From assembly GCA_964547415.1 (NCBI GenBank), contig CAZJNX010000006.1:1-47142 (forward strand): a stretch of DNA of 47,142 nucleotides, in the 5' to 3' direction. The position numbers were made by a program, and so were the translations under genes. Below the pieces are notes generated by a model. The model ran no database searches. It worked only from the letters and a program-made list of their open reading frames with translations, and was not told the origin of the DNA. The stretch comes from CAZJNX01 sp964547415 (GTDB lineage: Bacteria > Pseudomonadota > Alphaproteobacteria > Rhizobiales > Amorphaceae). Below are positions 21,492-28,678 of this stretch, one piece after another; the stretch's first letter is position 1, and the number at the start of each line of letters is the position of its first letter.

Positions 21492-22402
21492 GTCGCTCGT
21501 CCGTTCGCGTCAGGGGAGAGGAGGCTGTCGATGCCCTCGGCGAGGGGGATGCGCGGGCGCCAGCCGAGGAGGCGCGCGGCGCGGGTGCAGTCGAGGGGGC
21601 CGATGGCGTTGTCGGCCGGAAAGCCCTTGTCCGGCACCTCGCGGAGGCGCAGGGCGGTGAGGCGCGCGCGCACCATCTCGCCGATGGCCCGCTCCGACAC
21701 CCGCTCCGCTCCCGCCACGTTGACCGGGCCGAGCCCGTAGTCGGCGAAGGCGACGGCGGCCCGGATCGCCTCCACCGCGTCGCACACGTGGAGGAACTGG
21801 CGCATGTTGACGCCCTCGCCGGTGACGGGAACGGGCGTGCCCTCCGCCGCCGCGGCGATCATCTCGGACAGGAGGTACGGGCTCCGCCGCCCCGGGCCGT
21901 AGATGGAGGAGAGCCGCAGCACGGTCGCCCGCAGGCCGTGGGCGTCCGCGAAGGCCGCCACCGCCGCCTCGGCGGCCACCTTGCTCGCCCCGTAGGCCTC
22001 GGCCGAGAAGAGGGGCGCGTCCTCGCCGACCGGGGCCTCGTCGCGGCGCGGCCGGTAGACGGCGTTGGACGACAGGTGGACGAGCCGGCTAAGGCCCGCC
22101 CGGACCATGCCGGACAGCACGTTCACCGTGCCCGCGACGTTGACGTCGAACACGCGCGCCGTGTCCCCGCCCACCAGCATCTGCCCGGAAACGGCGCCGG
22201 CGTGGACCACGACGGCCCCCCGCGGTGCGCCGGCGAGCCACCGGGCGAGGCCCTCCCGGTCGAGGAGGTCCACCGCGGCGACGCCCTCTCCCGCGGCCGA
22301 AGGGTGGTCCGCGCCGTCGACGCGGGCGCCCTCCGCCAAGAGGCGCCCGGAAAGGGCTCGCCCGACGAAGCCGGCCGCCCCGGTGAGAAAGACGTCCGCC
22401 AC
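21488..22402 (-). CDS. NAD(P)-dependent epimerase/dehydratase (extended SDR)
   Basis: This 304-residue extended short-chain dehydrogenase starts at a GTG that places the Rossmann glycine motif G8-AA-G11-FV-G14 at the N-terminus, as usual for the family. Other marks are the DLLDREGL segment binding the adenine, HLSSNAVYRP with the catalytic serine, and AYGASKVAAE containing the Tyr-X3-Lys pair. A sugar-nucleotide-epimerase-like tail (PVTGEGVNMRQFLHVCDAVEAI, RLLGWRPRIPLAEGI) follows. Its stop overlaps the aminotransferase start by four bases. The gene is divergent from the HpaB-type monooxygenase with operator site C between them. Similar SDRs occur in many catabolic clusters, oxidising or epimerising a hydroxyl; the substrate is unknown. 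Confidence 0.85.
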   Translation of the reverse strand: MADVFLTGAAGFVGRALSGRLLAEGARVDGADHPSAAGEGVAAVDLLDREGLARWLAGAPRGAVVVHAGAVSGQMLVGGDTARVFDVNVAGTVNVLSGMVRAGLSRLVHLSSNAVYRPRRDEAPVGEDAPLFSAEAYGASKVAAEAAVAAFADAHGLRATVLRLSSIYGPGRRSPYLLSEMIAAAAEGTPVPVTGEGVNMRQFLHVCDAVEAIRAAVAFADYGLGPVNVAGAERVSERAIGEMVRARLTALRLREVPDKGFPADNAIGPLDCTRAARLLGWRPRIPLAEGIDSLLSPDANGRAT

Positions 22403-22497
22403 GGCCCCTTCACCCCCTGCCGGAGACCCGCGCCGGCCCCTGCGGCACGCGCCGGCCACGCCGGTTGCGCCCCGATGCCCTTGCCAGCCTGCCCTGT

Positions 22498-22514
22498 CTT
22501 GCGCCACATGAAAG
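22498..22514. promoter_or_regulatory. Operator site C (epimerase / HpaB divergent region)
   Basis: CTTGCGCCACATGAAAG is an imperfect 6-5-6 copy of the palindrome. Read in reverse, the wider region also matches the formamidase site in the flanking half-site GCAAGCCGCTT and the distal GCAAGAC, with the same spacing. It ends 20 bases before the monooxygenase start, where a bound protein would probably block transcription. Confidence 0.5.
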
Positions 22515-22534
22515 CGGCTTGCAAGGAGAGGACG

Positions 22535-24004
22535 ATGCTCAAGACGGGCGCGGAGTACATCGAAGGGCTGCGCGACGGCCGCGTCGTGTGGGTCGGCGGC
22601 GAAAGGGTGGACGACGTCACCACCCACCCCGCCTTCCGCAACGCCGCCCGCTCCTACGCCCGCATCTACGACGCCCGCTTCGAGCCGGACACCCGCGAGG
22701 CGCTCGTCGCCGTGGAGGACGGGGAGCCCTTTCCCGCCTATTACCTGAAGCCGCGGAGCCGGGAGGACCTGCGCCGCCGCACCCGCTGCTCGGAGACGAT
22801 CGCGGGCCTCACCTACGGCATGATGGGCCGTTCGCCGGACTTCATCGGCGGGTACGTGACGGGCGCGGCCATGCAGCCGGAGGCGTTCGGCCCCCGCTTC
22901 GCCGCCAACGTCGCCGCCTACTACGAGAAGGCGCGGCGGGAGGACCTCTTCCTCGCCCACGCGGTGACGCCGCCGCCCGGCTCCCGCGATGCCCGCTACG
23001 GCGGCGGCCGCGACACCCGCCAGCCCGCCCTCGCCGTGGTGGCGGAGGACGACGCGGGCGTGACGATCTCCGGCATGAAGATGCTCGCCACCTCCGCCGC
23101 CTTCGCCGACGAGGTGTGGATCGGCAACATCCAGCCCCTCGCGCCGGGGCGGGAGGCGGAGGCGATCACCTGCGTTCTTCCGGTGAACGCGCCGGGCCTG
23201 TCGCTGTGGTCGAGGAAGCCCTACGAGCGCCACGCCGTCTCGGAAGTGGACAACCCGCTCGCCTTCCGCTTCGACGAGAGCGACTGCATCGTGGTGTGCG
23301 ACAAGGTGCACGTGCCCTGGGAACGGGTGTTCGTCCACGGCGACGCCGAGCTGTCCCGCGAGATCTACTTCAGGACGCCCGCCCACACCCTGTCGAACCA
23401 CCAGTCGGCGGTGCGCTACCGGACCAAGATCCGCCTCCTCGTGGCGCTCGCCCGGCGCATCACCCACCTGTCCGGCACCGACCGGATCCCCGCCGTCCAG
23501 GACGAGCTCGGCCATCTCGCGGCCCTCTACGGCCAGGTGTCGGCGATGATCGACGGCCAGCTCGAGGCGATCGAGACGCTGCCGGACGGCGGCGTTTGCT
23601 ACAACCGTCACTACATGTATTCGGCGATCTACTTCGCCACCCAGCACTACGACCACCTCTGTGGCAAGGTGCGCGAGCTGCTCGGCGGCGGCGTCCTGCA
23701 GATGCCGGCCGACGTGTCGGTACTGGACAACCCGGAGACCTCCGGCGTCTTCGAGGAGCTGTGGGACATGTCCACCGCCTCCGCCCTCGACCGCTACAAG
23801 GTGACGAAGCTCGCCTGGGACATCCTCGGCACGGACTTCGCCGGCCGCCACGCCCAGTACGAGCGCTTCTACATGGGGCCTGCCTTCGTCGTGCGCCTCC
23901 ACAACGCCCGCGAATGCCCCTGGGGCGACTTCGACGGGATGCTCGACGGCCTCCTCGGCAGCTACGGCGCGGCCATGCGGCCCGAGCGGGAGGCGGCCGA
24001 GTAG
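22535..24004 (+). CDS. 4-hydroxyphenylacetate 3-hydroxylase family flavin monooxygenase
   Basis: This 489-residue protein belongs to the HpaB/TftD family of two-component FADH2-using monooxygenases. The N-terminal signature MLKTGAEYIEGLRDGRVVWV is typical. FAD-binding and core segments include GRSPDFIGGY, ISGMKMLATSAAFADEVWIGN, LSNHQSAVRYRTKIRLLVALA and VRELLGGGVLQMPADVSVLDN. It requires reduced flavin from a separate reductase, and none is encoded in this window. A strong AAGGAGAGG precedes the ATG. HpaB relatives outside phenol degradation hydroxylate heterocycles or act as dehydrogenases on CoA esters, so an aromatic substrate should not be assumed. The divergent epimerase and the nearby allantoinase-type gene (8-base convergent gap) place it in the ring-degradation cluster. 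Confidence 0.88.
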   Translation: MLKTGAEYIEGLRDGRVVWVGGERVDDVTTHPAFRNAARSYARIYDARFEPDTREALVAVEDGEPFPAYYLKPRSREDLRRRTRCSETIAGLTYGMMGRSPDFIGGYVTGAAMQPEAFGPRFAANVAAYYEKARREDLFLAHAVTPPPGSRDARYGGGRDTRQPALAVVAEDDAGVTISGMKMLATSAAFADEVWIGNIQPLAPGREAEAITCVLPVNAPGLSLWSRKPYERHAVSEVDNPLAFRFDESDCIVVCDKVHVPWERVFVHGDAELSREIYFRTPAHTLSNHQSAVRYRTKIRLLVALARRITHLSGTDRIPAVQDELGHLAALYGQVSAMIDGQLEAIETLPDGGVCYNRHYMYSAIYFATQHYDHLCGKVRELLGGGVLQMPADVSVLDNPETSGVFEELWDMSTASALDRYKVTKLAWDILGTDFAGRHAQYERFYMGPAFVVRLHNARECPWGDFDGMLDGLLGSYGAAMRPEREAAE

Positions 24005-24012
24005 CCGCCCCC

Positions 24013-24924
24013 TCACGCCGGCGGGTGGACGCTCCGCCAGTGGGCGGCGATCTCACCGCCCGTCGCGATCCACACCCCCTCCTTCGCGACGACGTGGTCG
24101 AGGAAGCGGGCGAGGCCCGCCGCCCGCCCCGGCCGGCCGATGAGCCGGTCGTGGAGGCCGAGCGACATCATCCGCGGCTCGTCGGCGCCCTCGGCATGGA
24201 GCATGTCGAAGGCGTCGCGCATGTACTGGAAGTAGTCGTCCGCGGTGTTGAAGCCCGCGTTGTTGTCGAAGCGGTTGTCGTTGGTCTCGTAGGAATACGG
24301 GATGACGAGGTGGTCGCGGCCCGCCACCGTCACCCAGTAGGGCAGTTCGTCGTTGAGGGCGTCCCGGTCGTAGAGGAAGCCGCCGTGCTCGACGACCAGG
24401 CGGCGGGTGTTGGGGCCGGGCCGGCCGGTCATCCAGCCGACGGGGGCGCGGCCTGTCGCCTCCGCGATCGCCGCGGCGGCCTTGGCGACGTGCTCCCGCT
24501 CCACGTCCTCCGGCACGTCCTGGTAGTCGATCCAGCGCCAGCCGTGGCTGACGATCTCGTGCCCGTCCTGCACCATGGCGGCGGCGAGCTCCGGCGTGTG
24601 GGCGAGCCCCATGGCCACCACGAACATGTCGGCCCGGATGCCCCGCTCGCGCAACAGGCGCAGGATGCGCCACGCGCCCCGCCGCGGCCCGTACTCGAAG
24701 ACGCTCTCGGCCAGCATCGAGCGGGCGCCGGGCACGGCGGCAAAGCCGATGTCCGTCATCATGCCCTCGGAGGTCGCGTCCCCGTGCAGGACGTTCCGCT
24801 CGCCCCCCGCCTCCACGTTGAGGCAGATGTTGAGGCAGATGCGCGCCCCGCCCGGCCACTTCGGGTCCGGCAGCCGCCTGCCGTAGCCGGCGAGGTCCCT
24901 CGGATAGGCCCCGCCCGCGCTCAT
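24013..24924 (-). CDS. puuE: PuuE-type allantoinase (polysaccharide deacetylase family)
   Basis: This 303-residue NodB-fold enzyme resembles the metal-independent allantoinase PuuE, which opens the hydantoin ring of allantoin, more than carbohydrate deacetylases. PuuE-like marks are LNVEAGGERNVLHGDA (residues 35-50), ESVFEYGPRRGAWRI (73-87), SHGWRWIDY (127-135), the substrate-loop segment WMTGRPGPNTRRL (164-176), GGFLYDRDALNDELPYW and MMSLGLHDRLIGRPGRA. The start was chosen to follow the divergent control region; upstream in-frame codons would run through operator site D. It is divergent from the formamidase gene. Allantoinase chemistry is ring opening of a hydantoin, the same bond type handled by hyuAB. 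Whether allantoin itself or another ureide is used cannot be decided: no uricase or allantoate amidohydrolase is present. Confidence 0.8.
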   Translation of the reverse strand: MSAGGAYPRDLAGYGRRLPDPKWPGGARICLNICLNVEAGGERNVLHGDATSEGMMTDIGFAAVPGARSMLAESVFEYGPRRGAWRILRLLRERGIRADMFVVAMGLAHTPELAAAMVQDGHEIVSHGWRWIDYQDVPEDVEREHVAKAAAAIAEATGRAPVGWMTGRPGPNTRRLVVEHGGFLYDRDALNDELPYWVTVAGRDHLVIPYSYETNDNRFDNNAGFNTADDYFQYMRDAFDMLHAEGADEPRMMSLGLHDRLIGRPGRAAGLARFLDHVVAKEGVWIATGGEIAAHWRSVHPPA

Positions 24925-25025
24925 CGGCCCGCCCCCGTCCCGCGTCCGCTCGCCCGCATCGCCCTCTCCCCTTGTCGCGCGGCACGCCCGGCGGCACGCT
25001 TCGTGCTCGCCCCGCCCGCCGCCGT

Positions 25026-25058
25026 CGCAAGCCGCTTGCAGGCCATGCAAGACTTGCG
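25026..25058. promoter_or_regulatory. Operator site D: nested palindromes (puuE / formamidase)
   Basis: The core 25035-25051, CTTGCAGGCCATGCAAG, is a perfect 6-5-6 inverted repeat and the best copy in the window. It is flanked by a second inverted pair of half-sites, CGCAAG at 25026-25031 and CTTGCG at 25053-25058, giving four half-sites in 33 bases. It ends 26 bases before the formamidase start and lies about 100 bases upstream of puuE. Confidence 0.7.
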
Positions 25059-25084
25059 CCGCCCCATCCCGCAAGGAGAGCCCA

Positions 25085-26020
25085 GTGAGCCGACACCACC
25101 GCCTCGACCCCTCGCCCGAGACCGTCCACTGGGGCCACTTCGACGCCGCGCTGCCGCCGAAGCTCACCGTGGCGCCGGGCGACACCGTCACCATCACCAG
25201 CGTGTCGGGCGCGCCCCACGAGATGCCCGCGCGCGAGCGGATGCTGCCCGCCCACGTCGCCATCCACGAGAGCCTGAAGCCGGAGATGGGCGCCCACATC
25301 ATGACCGGGCCCGTGTTCGTGGAGGGCGCGGAGCCGGGCGACCTCCTCGAGGTCCGGATCCGCGAGATCGCGCTTCCCTGCGACTGGGGCTTCAACGCCA
25401 TCAAGCCCCTCCTCGGCACCCTGCCGGAGGACTTCCCGGACCCGCAGACCATCATCGTGGAGCTCGACCGGGAAAAGGGCCTCGGCCACCTGCCGTTCGG
25501 CCTGTCGGTGCCGCTCGCGCCCTTCTTCGGCGTGATGGCGGTGGCGCCGCCGCCCGTGTGGGGGCGGGTGAGCTCGATCCAGCCGCGGGCCTTCGGCGGC
25601 AACGTCGACCTCAAGGAGCTGGTGGCGGGGACCACGCTGTACCTGCCCGTCTTCGTGCCGGGCGCGCTCTTTTCCGTCGGCGACGGCCACGGCGCCCAGG
25701 GCGACGGGGAGGTGTGCCTGACGGCGATCGAGACCTGCCTCACCGGCACCTTCGAGCTCGTCCTCCACAAGAAGAGCCACGTGCGCTTTCCGCGGGCGGA
25801 GACGCCGACCCACTGGATCACCCTCGGCCTCGACGAAGACCTCGACGACGCGGCCAAGCAGGCGCTGCGCGAGATGATCGCCCTCCTCGGCGAACTGAAG
25901 GGCCTGAAGGCGGTGGACGCCTACGTCTTCTGCAGCCTCGCGGCGGACCTGCGCGTCACGCAGCTCGTCGACGGGAACAAGGGGATCCACTGCATGGTGG
26001 ACAAGAGCCTCCTCGCCTGA
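25085..26020 (+). CDS. fmdA: Acetamidase/formamidase family protein
   Basis: This 311-residue protein belongs to the FmdA_AmdA family, which hydrolyses small amides such as formamide or acetamide to the acid and ammonia. Family features are the N-terminal VHWGHFDAALPPKLTVAPGD, the GPVFVEGAEPGDLLEVRI segment near residue 75, PFGLSVPLAPFFGVMAVAP and the conserved VPGALFSVGDGHGAQGDGEVCLTAIE near 195-220. It starts with GTG behind AAGGAGAG and directly follows operator site D. It would release the last amide nitrogen in a ring-degradation route, for example from a formamide or carbamoyl product. This role is inferred from the neighbours. It converges on the ABC ATPase gene with a 25-base gap. Confidence 0.88.
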   Translation: MSRHHRLDPSPETVHWGHFDAALPPKLTVAPGDTVTITSVSGAPHEMPARERMLPAHVAIHESLKPEMGAHIMTGPVFVEGAEPGDLLEVRIREIALPCDWGFNAIKPLLGTLPEDFPDPQTIIVELDREKGLGHLPFGLSVPLAPFFGVMAVAPPPVWGRVSSIQPRAFGGNVDLKELVAGTTLYLPVFVPGALFSVGDGHGAQGDGEVCLTAIETCLTGTFELVLHKKSHVRFPRAETPTHWITLGLDEDLDDAAKQALREMIALLGELKGLKAVDAYVFCSLAADLRVTQLVDGNKGIHCMVDKSLLA

Positions 26021-26045
26021 CGGGGCCGACGCTGGAGCTCGAGCG

Positions 26046-26858
26046 TCACAGGTCCGGGGTGATCGCGTCCATGGCGGCGGCGTAGGCGGGAAGGACCTGG
26101 GCCGGCGGGCCGTCTGCGCGGATGCGGCCGCCGTCGAGCCACAGGACGCGGTCGAAGCCATCGAAGGCGGCGAGGTCGTGGCTGATCGCGATGACCCGCT
26201 CCGGCAGCGCGGCGATCCGGGCGGCGAGGGCGCGAGCCGTCGGCCGGTCGAGGCTCGCGAACGCCTCGTCGAGGACGAGGATCCGCGGCGACCCGGCGAG
26301 CACCGACAGGATGGCGACCAGGTGCCGCTGGCCCTCCGACAGCTCGTGCACCGGCCGGTCGGCGAGGTGAGCCGCGCCGTTCCCGGCGAGGAAGGCGCGC
26401 GCCCGTGCCCGGACGGTCGCGTCCGCCCGGCCGCCCCGGGTGATCGAGAAGGCCACCTCCTCCTCCACCGTGGGCGTCAGGATCTGGTGGTCCGGGTTCT
26501 GGAAGATGAAGCCGACGTCCGCCGCCACCGCCCGCGGCGCGTCCCGCGGGCGACGCCCGAAGACGCGCACCGTCCCCGCCGCGGGCTCCACGAGGCCGTT
26601 GAGGAGGCGCACAAGCGTGCTCTTGCCCGAGCCGTTGGCCCCGACGAGACCCACCCGCGGCTCGTCGACCGTGACGGTGACGTCCGACAGCACCGTCCGT
26701 CCGCCGCGCACCACGCTCACCCCCTCGAGCGCCACCGCGGGCGCCGCGCCCTTGGACGGGACCGTCTCGTCCCGGGCCGTGGCGCGCCCCTCCGGGCGGG
26801 GCCGGCGGGCCGCCGCCCGCTCGAGAAGGCCGCGGCGGAAGGTGTCGGCGAAGGCCAC
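26046..26858 (-). CDS. ECF/CbiO-type ABC transporter ATPase, orphan
   Basis: This protein, about 270 residues, is an ATP-binding subunit of the energy-coupling-factor group (CbiO/EcfA/BioM-like). It has Walker A GANGSGKST (about 73-81), the Q-loop FIFQNPDHQILTPTVEEEVAF characteristic of that group, the variant signature LSEGQRHLVAI, Walker B RILVLDEAF and the switch histidine in AISHD. The GTG start was chosen because it lies 13 bases after the pxpC stop. It leaves an unusual basic 38-residue N-terminal extension before the ATPase core, and an alternative start further inside cannot be excluded. No EcfT transmembrane subunit or S component is encoded in the window, so its partners must lie elsewhere. 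It is the third gene of the pxpB-pxpC operon. Confidence 0.8.
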   Translation of the reverse strand: MAFADTFRRGLLERAAARRPRPEGRATARDETVPSKGAAPAVALEGVSVVRGGRTVLSDVTVTVDEPRVGLVGANGSGKSTLVRLLNGLVEPAAGTVRVFGRRPRDAPRAVAADVGFIFQNPDHQILTPTVEEEVAFSITRGGRADATVRARARAFLAGNGAAHLADRPVHELSEGQRHLVAILSVLAGSPRILVLDEAFASLDRPTARALAARIAALPERVIAISHDLAAFDGFDRVLWLDGGRIRADGPPAQVLPAYAAAMDAITPDL

Positions 26859-26871
26859 GGCCGGGGGCCCG

Positions 26872-27846
26872 TCAGGCGAGGAGGGTGCGCAGGCGGTGCA
26901 GCCGGGCCGAGGCCTCCGCGCGGGCGGACAGCGCGGCCTCCATGTCCACCGGCTCGAAGCGGACGCGCGTGCCGGGCGCGAGCTGCCCGGCAAGGTCCAT
27001 GTCGGCGGAGATCACCGTCCCGATCATCACCTGGTCTCCCGGAAGGACCGCGTCCCGGTGGAGGATCGCGGGCTCTCCCTCGCCCGGTAGCCGGATCGCG
27101 CCCGGGGGGCAATGGCAGGGGACGATCCCCGCCGCGCCCGGTCCCGCGCCGAACGGCGGCTCGCCCTCCACGAACGCCACCCGCTCCCCGCCCGCGAGGG
27201 GAACGGCCACCCGCCCCGCGTCGGGCGAGACGGCCCGCTCCGTCCGCCAGAAGGCGGCGGCGGCCTCCTCGCTCACGCGGTGGTCGAACAGGCCCGGGAT
27301 CGCGCGGACCACGGCCGTCTCGCCCGGCAGGCGGCGCAGCTCGAGCGGGATCTCGCGTCCCTCCTCCACCCAGCTGTCCACGTCGGCGACGGGGATCACG
27401 TCGCCCGCGGCGAGTGGCCGGCCGTCGAGGCCCCCGAGACCGCCAGCGGGGAAGGTGGAGCGGCTGCAGAGGCGGAGCGGCACGTCGATCCCCCCGCGGA
27501 AGGCCACGAAGGCCCGCGCGCCCGCCTTCAGCGGCTCGAAGACGAGGGTCTGTCCCTTCTTGGCATGGAAGTTGACCCAGGTGCCCTTCCGCGCCCCGTC
27601 GAGCACCGGGCACAGGTCGGCGCCGCACACGGCGACGTCCACGTCGCGGAGGATCAGGAGCTCGGGCCCCGCGAAGGCGATCTCGAGGCCGGCCGCCCCT
27701 TCCGGGTTGCCGACGAGGAGGTTCGCCGCGGCGAGGGCGTAGCCGTCCATCGCCCCGCCCGCCGGGATGCCGCGCTCGAGGTGGCCCGGCCGGCCGAGGT
27801 CCTGGACGCTGGTCGAATGGCCCGGGTCGATCGCCTTAACGGCCAT
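26872..27846 (-). CDS. pxpC: 5-oxoprolinase subunit C (biotin-dependent carboxylase-like)
   Basis: This 324-residue protein belongs to the PxpC/KipA/AHS2 family, a partner of PxpB in ATP-dependent 5-oxoproline hydrolysis. The conserved start segment is PGHSTSVQDLGRPGHLERGIPAGGAMD (residues 8-33), followed by ANLLVGNPEGAAGLEIAFAGPEL and FVAFRGGIDVPLRLCSRSTF. Near the C-terminus lies GDQVMIGTVISADMDLAGQLAPG with the usual family ending. It overlaps the pxpB end by 11 bases, a sign of coupled translation. The third subunit, PxpA (LamB/YcsF type), which is normally adjacent, is absent from this window. Fused relatives act in urea carboxylase/allophanate hydrolase, so another cyclic or carbamoylated substrate is possible. 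Confidence 0.9.
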   Translation of the reverse strand: MAVKAIDPGHSTSVQDLGRPGHLERGIPAGGAMDGYALAAANLLVGNPEGAAGLEIAFAGPELLILRDVDVAVCGADLCPVLDGARKGTWVNFHAKKGQTLVFEPLKAGARAFVAFRGGIDVPLRLCSRSTFPAGGLGGLDGRPLAAGDVIPVADVDSWVEEGREIPLELRRLPGETAVVRAIPGLFDHRVSEEAAAAFWRTERAVSPDAGRVAVPLAGGERVAFVEGEPPFGAGPGAAGIVPCHCPPGAIRLPGEGEPAILHRDAVLPGDQVMIGTVISADMDLAGQLAPGTRVRFEPVDMEAALSARAEASARLHRLRTLLA

Positions 27847-28678
27847 GGAGCGCCTCCATCAGCTGTGCGTTGGTCCCGTCCGCGTCGGCCTCGAACCGGT
27901 CGAGGTCCACCTCGACGGGGGCCTGCCGCGGCGTCCAGGAGCCGTCCTCCACCTCCGCGGCGATCCGGTCGTGCTCCGCCCAGTCCACCGGGCGGAACGC
28001 CACCACGTCCCCGGCCCGGAAGAAGGTCATGCCCCCGTCGAGGTGCGCCGTCATCGCCGACGGATCGTAAAGGGTCATCGCCGTGATGCCGAGCATCCGG
28101 CCAGCGCCGGCCCGGGCGATCGGCTCGAGGCAGGTGAACGCGCCGCCGTGGACGACGGCCCCCCTCGGTATGTCCGCCTCCGGCGCGTCGTCCCGGGGCG
28201 CCTCGATCTGCCGCTCCCGCGGCGCCATCCGGTGCATGAGCGGACGGCCGGGCGCGCCGGCGACCATGGACACGAGCCAGGGCGCGCCGGCATGGGCCTC
28301 GACGAGCGCCTGCGGCCCGGCGAGCCCGTTCGCGCGGGCAAGGTCCGCCAGCTCTGCCCCGTCCGCCTCGCGCGTCCCCGGGTCGCGGTAGAGGACGGGG
28401 ACCTCCACGATGCGCGTCCGGCGGCGCGGGGCCGTGTCGTCCGTGCGGGCGGCGAGGCGCTTCAGCGCAGCCACCATGTCGTCCGGCCGGAGGGTGTCCG
28501 GGTCGAAGCGCACCAGCACCGATGCGGCGCCCGCGCTCGCTCCGGCGATGCCGTCCACGTCCGCGTTCCCGACGGCGTCCGCCAGCGCGAGGCTGCGCAG
28601 CGAGGCACGCAGCGACATCGCCGCGTCGAGCTCGACGAGGACGTGCTCGTCCCCGCCGAACGTGCATCTGATCTCCAT
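27836..28678 (-). CDS. pxpB: 5-oxoprolinase subunit B (allophanate hydrolase subunit 1 family)
   Basis: This 280-residue protein belongs to the PxpB/KipI/AHS1 family. The C-terminal half holds the recognisable core: the segment around VVHGGAFTCLEPIARAGAG and LGITAMTLYDP, then MTFFRAGDVVAFRPVD. The N-terminal ~90 residues (GDEHVLVELD, VLVRFDPDTL) form the ferredoxin-like half. It is somewhat longer than the typical 220-240 residues because of the Arg/Asp-rich middle. The start follows AGGAAAGG. It heads the operon pxpB-pxpC-ECF ATPase, which reads away from the repeat-rich spacer at 28679-29280. Function with PxpA would be ATP-dependent opening of the pyroglutamate ring; without PxpA nearby this is likely but unproven. 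Confidence 0.85.
   Translation of the reverse strand: MEIRCTFGGDEHVLVELDAAMSLRASLRSLALADAVGNADVDGIAGASAGAASVLVRFDPDTLRPDDMVAALKRLAARTDDTAPRRRTRIVEVPVLYRDPGTREADGAELADLARANGLAGPQALVEAHAGAPWLVSMVAGAPGRPLMHRMAPRERQIEAPRDDAPEADIPRGAVVHGGAFTCLEPIARAGAGRMLGITAMTLYDPSAMTAHLDGGMTFFRAGDVVAFRPVDWAEHDRIAAEVEDGSWTPRQAPVEVDLDRFEADADGTNAQLMEALHGR

Noticed and set aside
26028..26047. Hairpin GACGCT-8-AGCGTC between formamidase and ECF ATPase genes
   Set aside because: The stem is only 6 bp, overlaps the ATPase stop codon and has no U-tract on either strand, so a bidirectional terminator is not supported.
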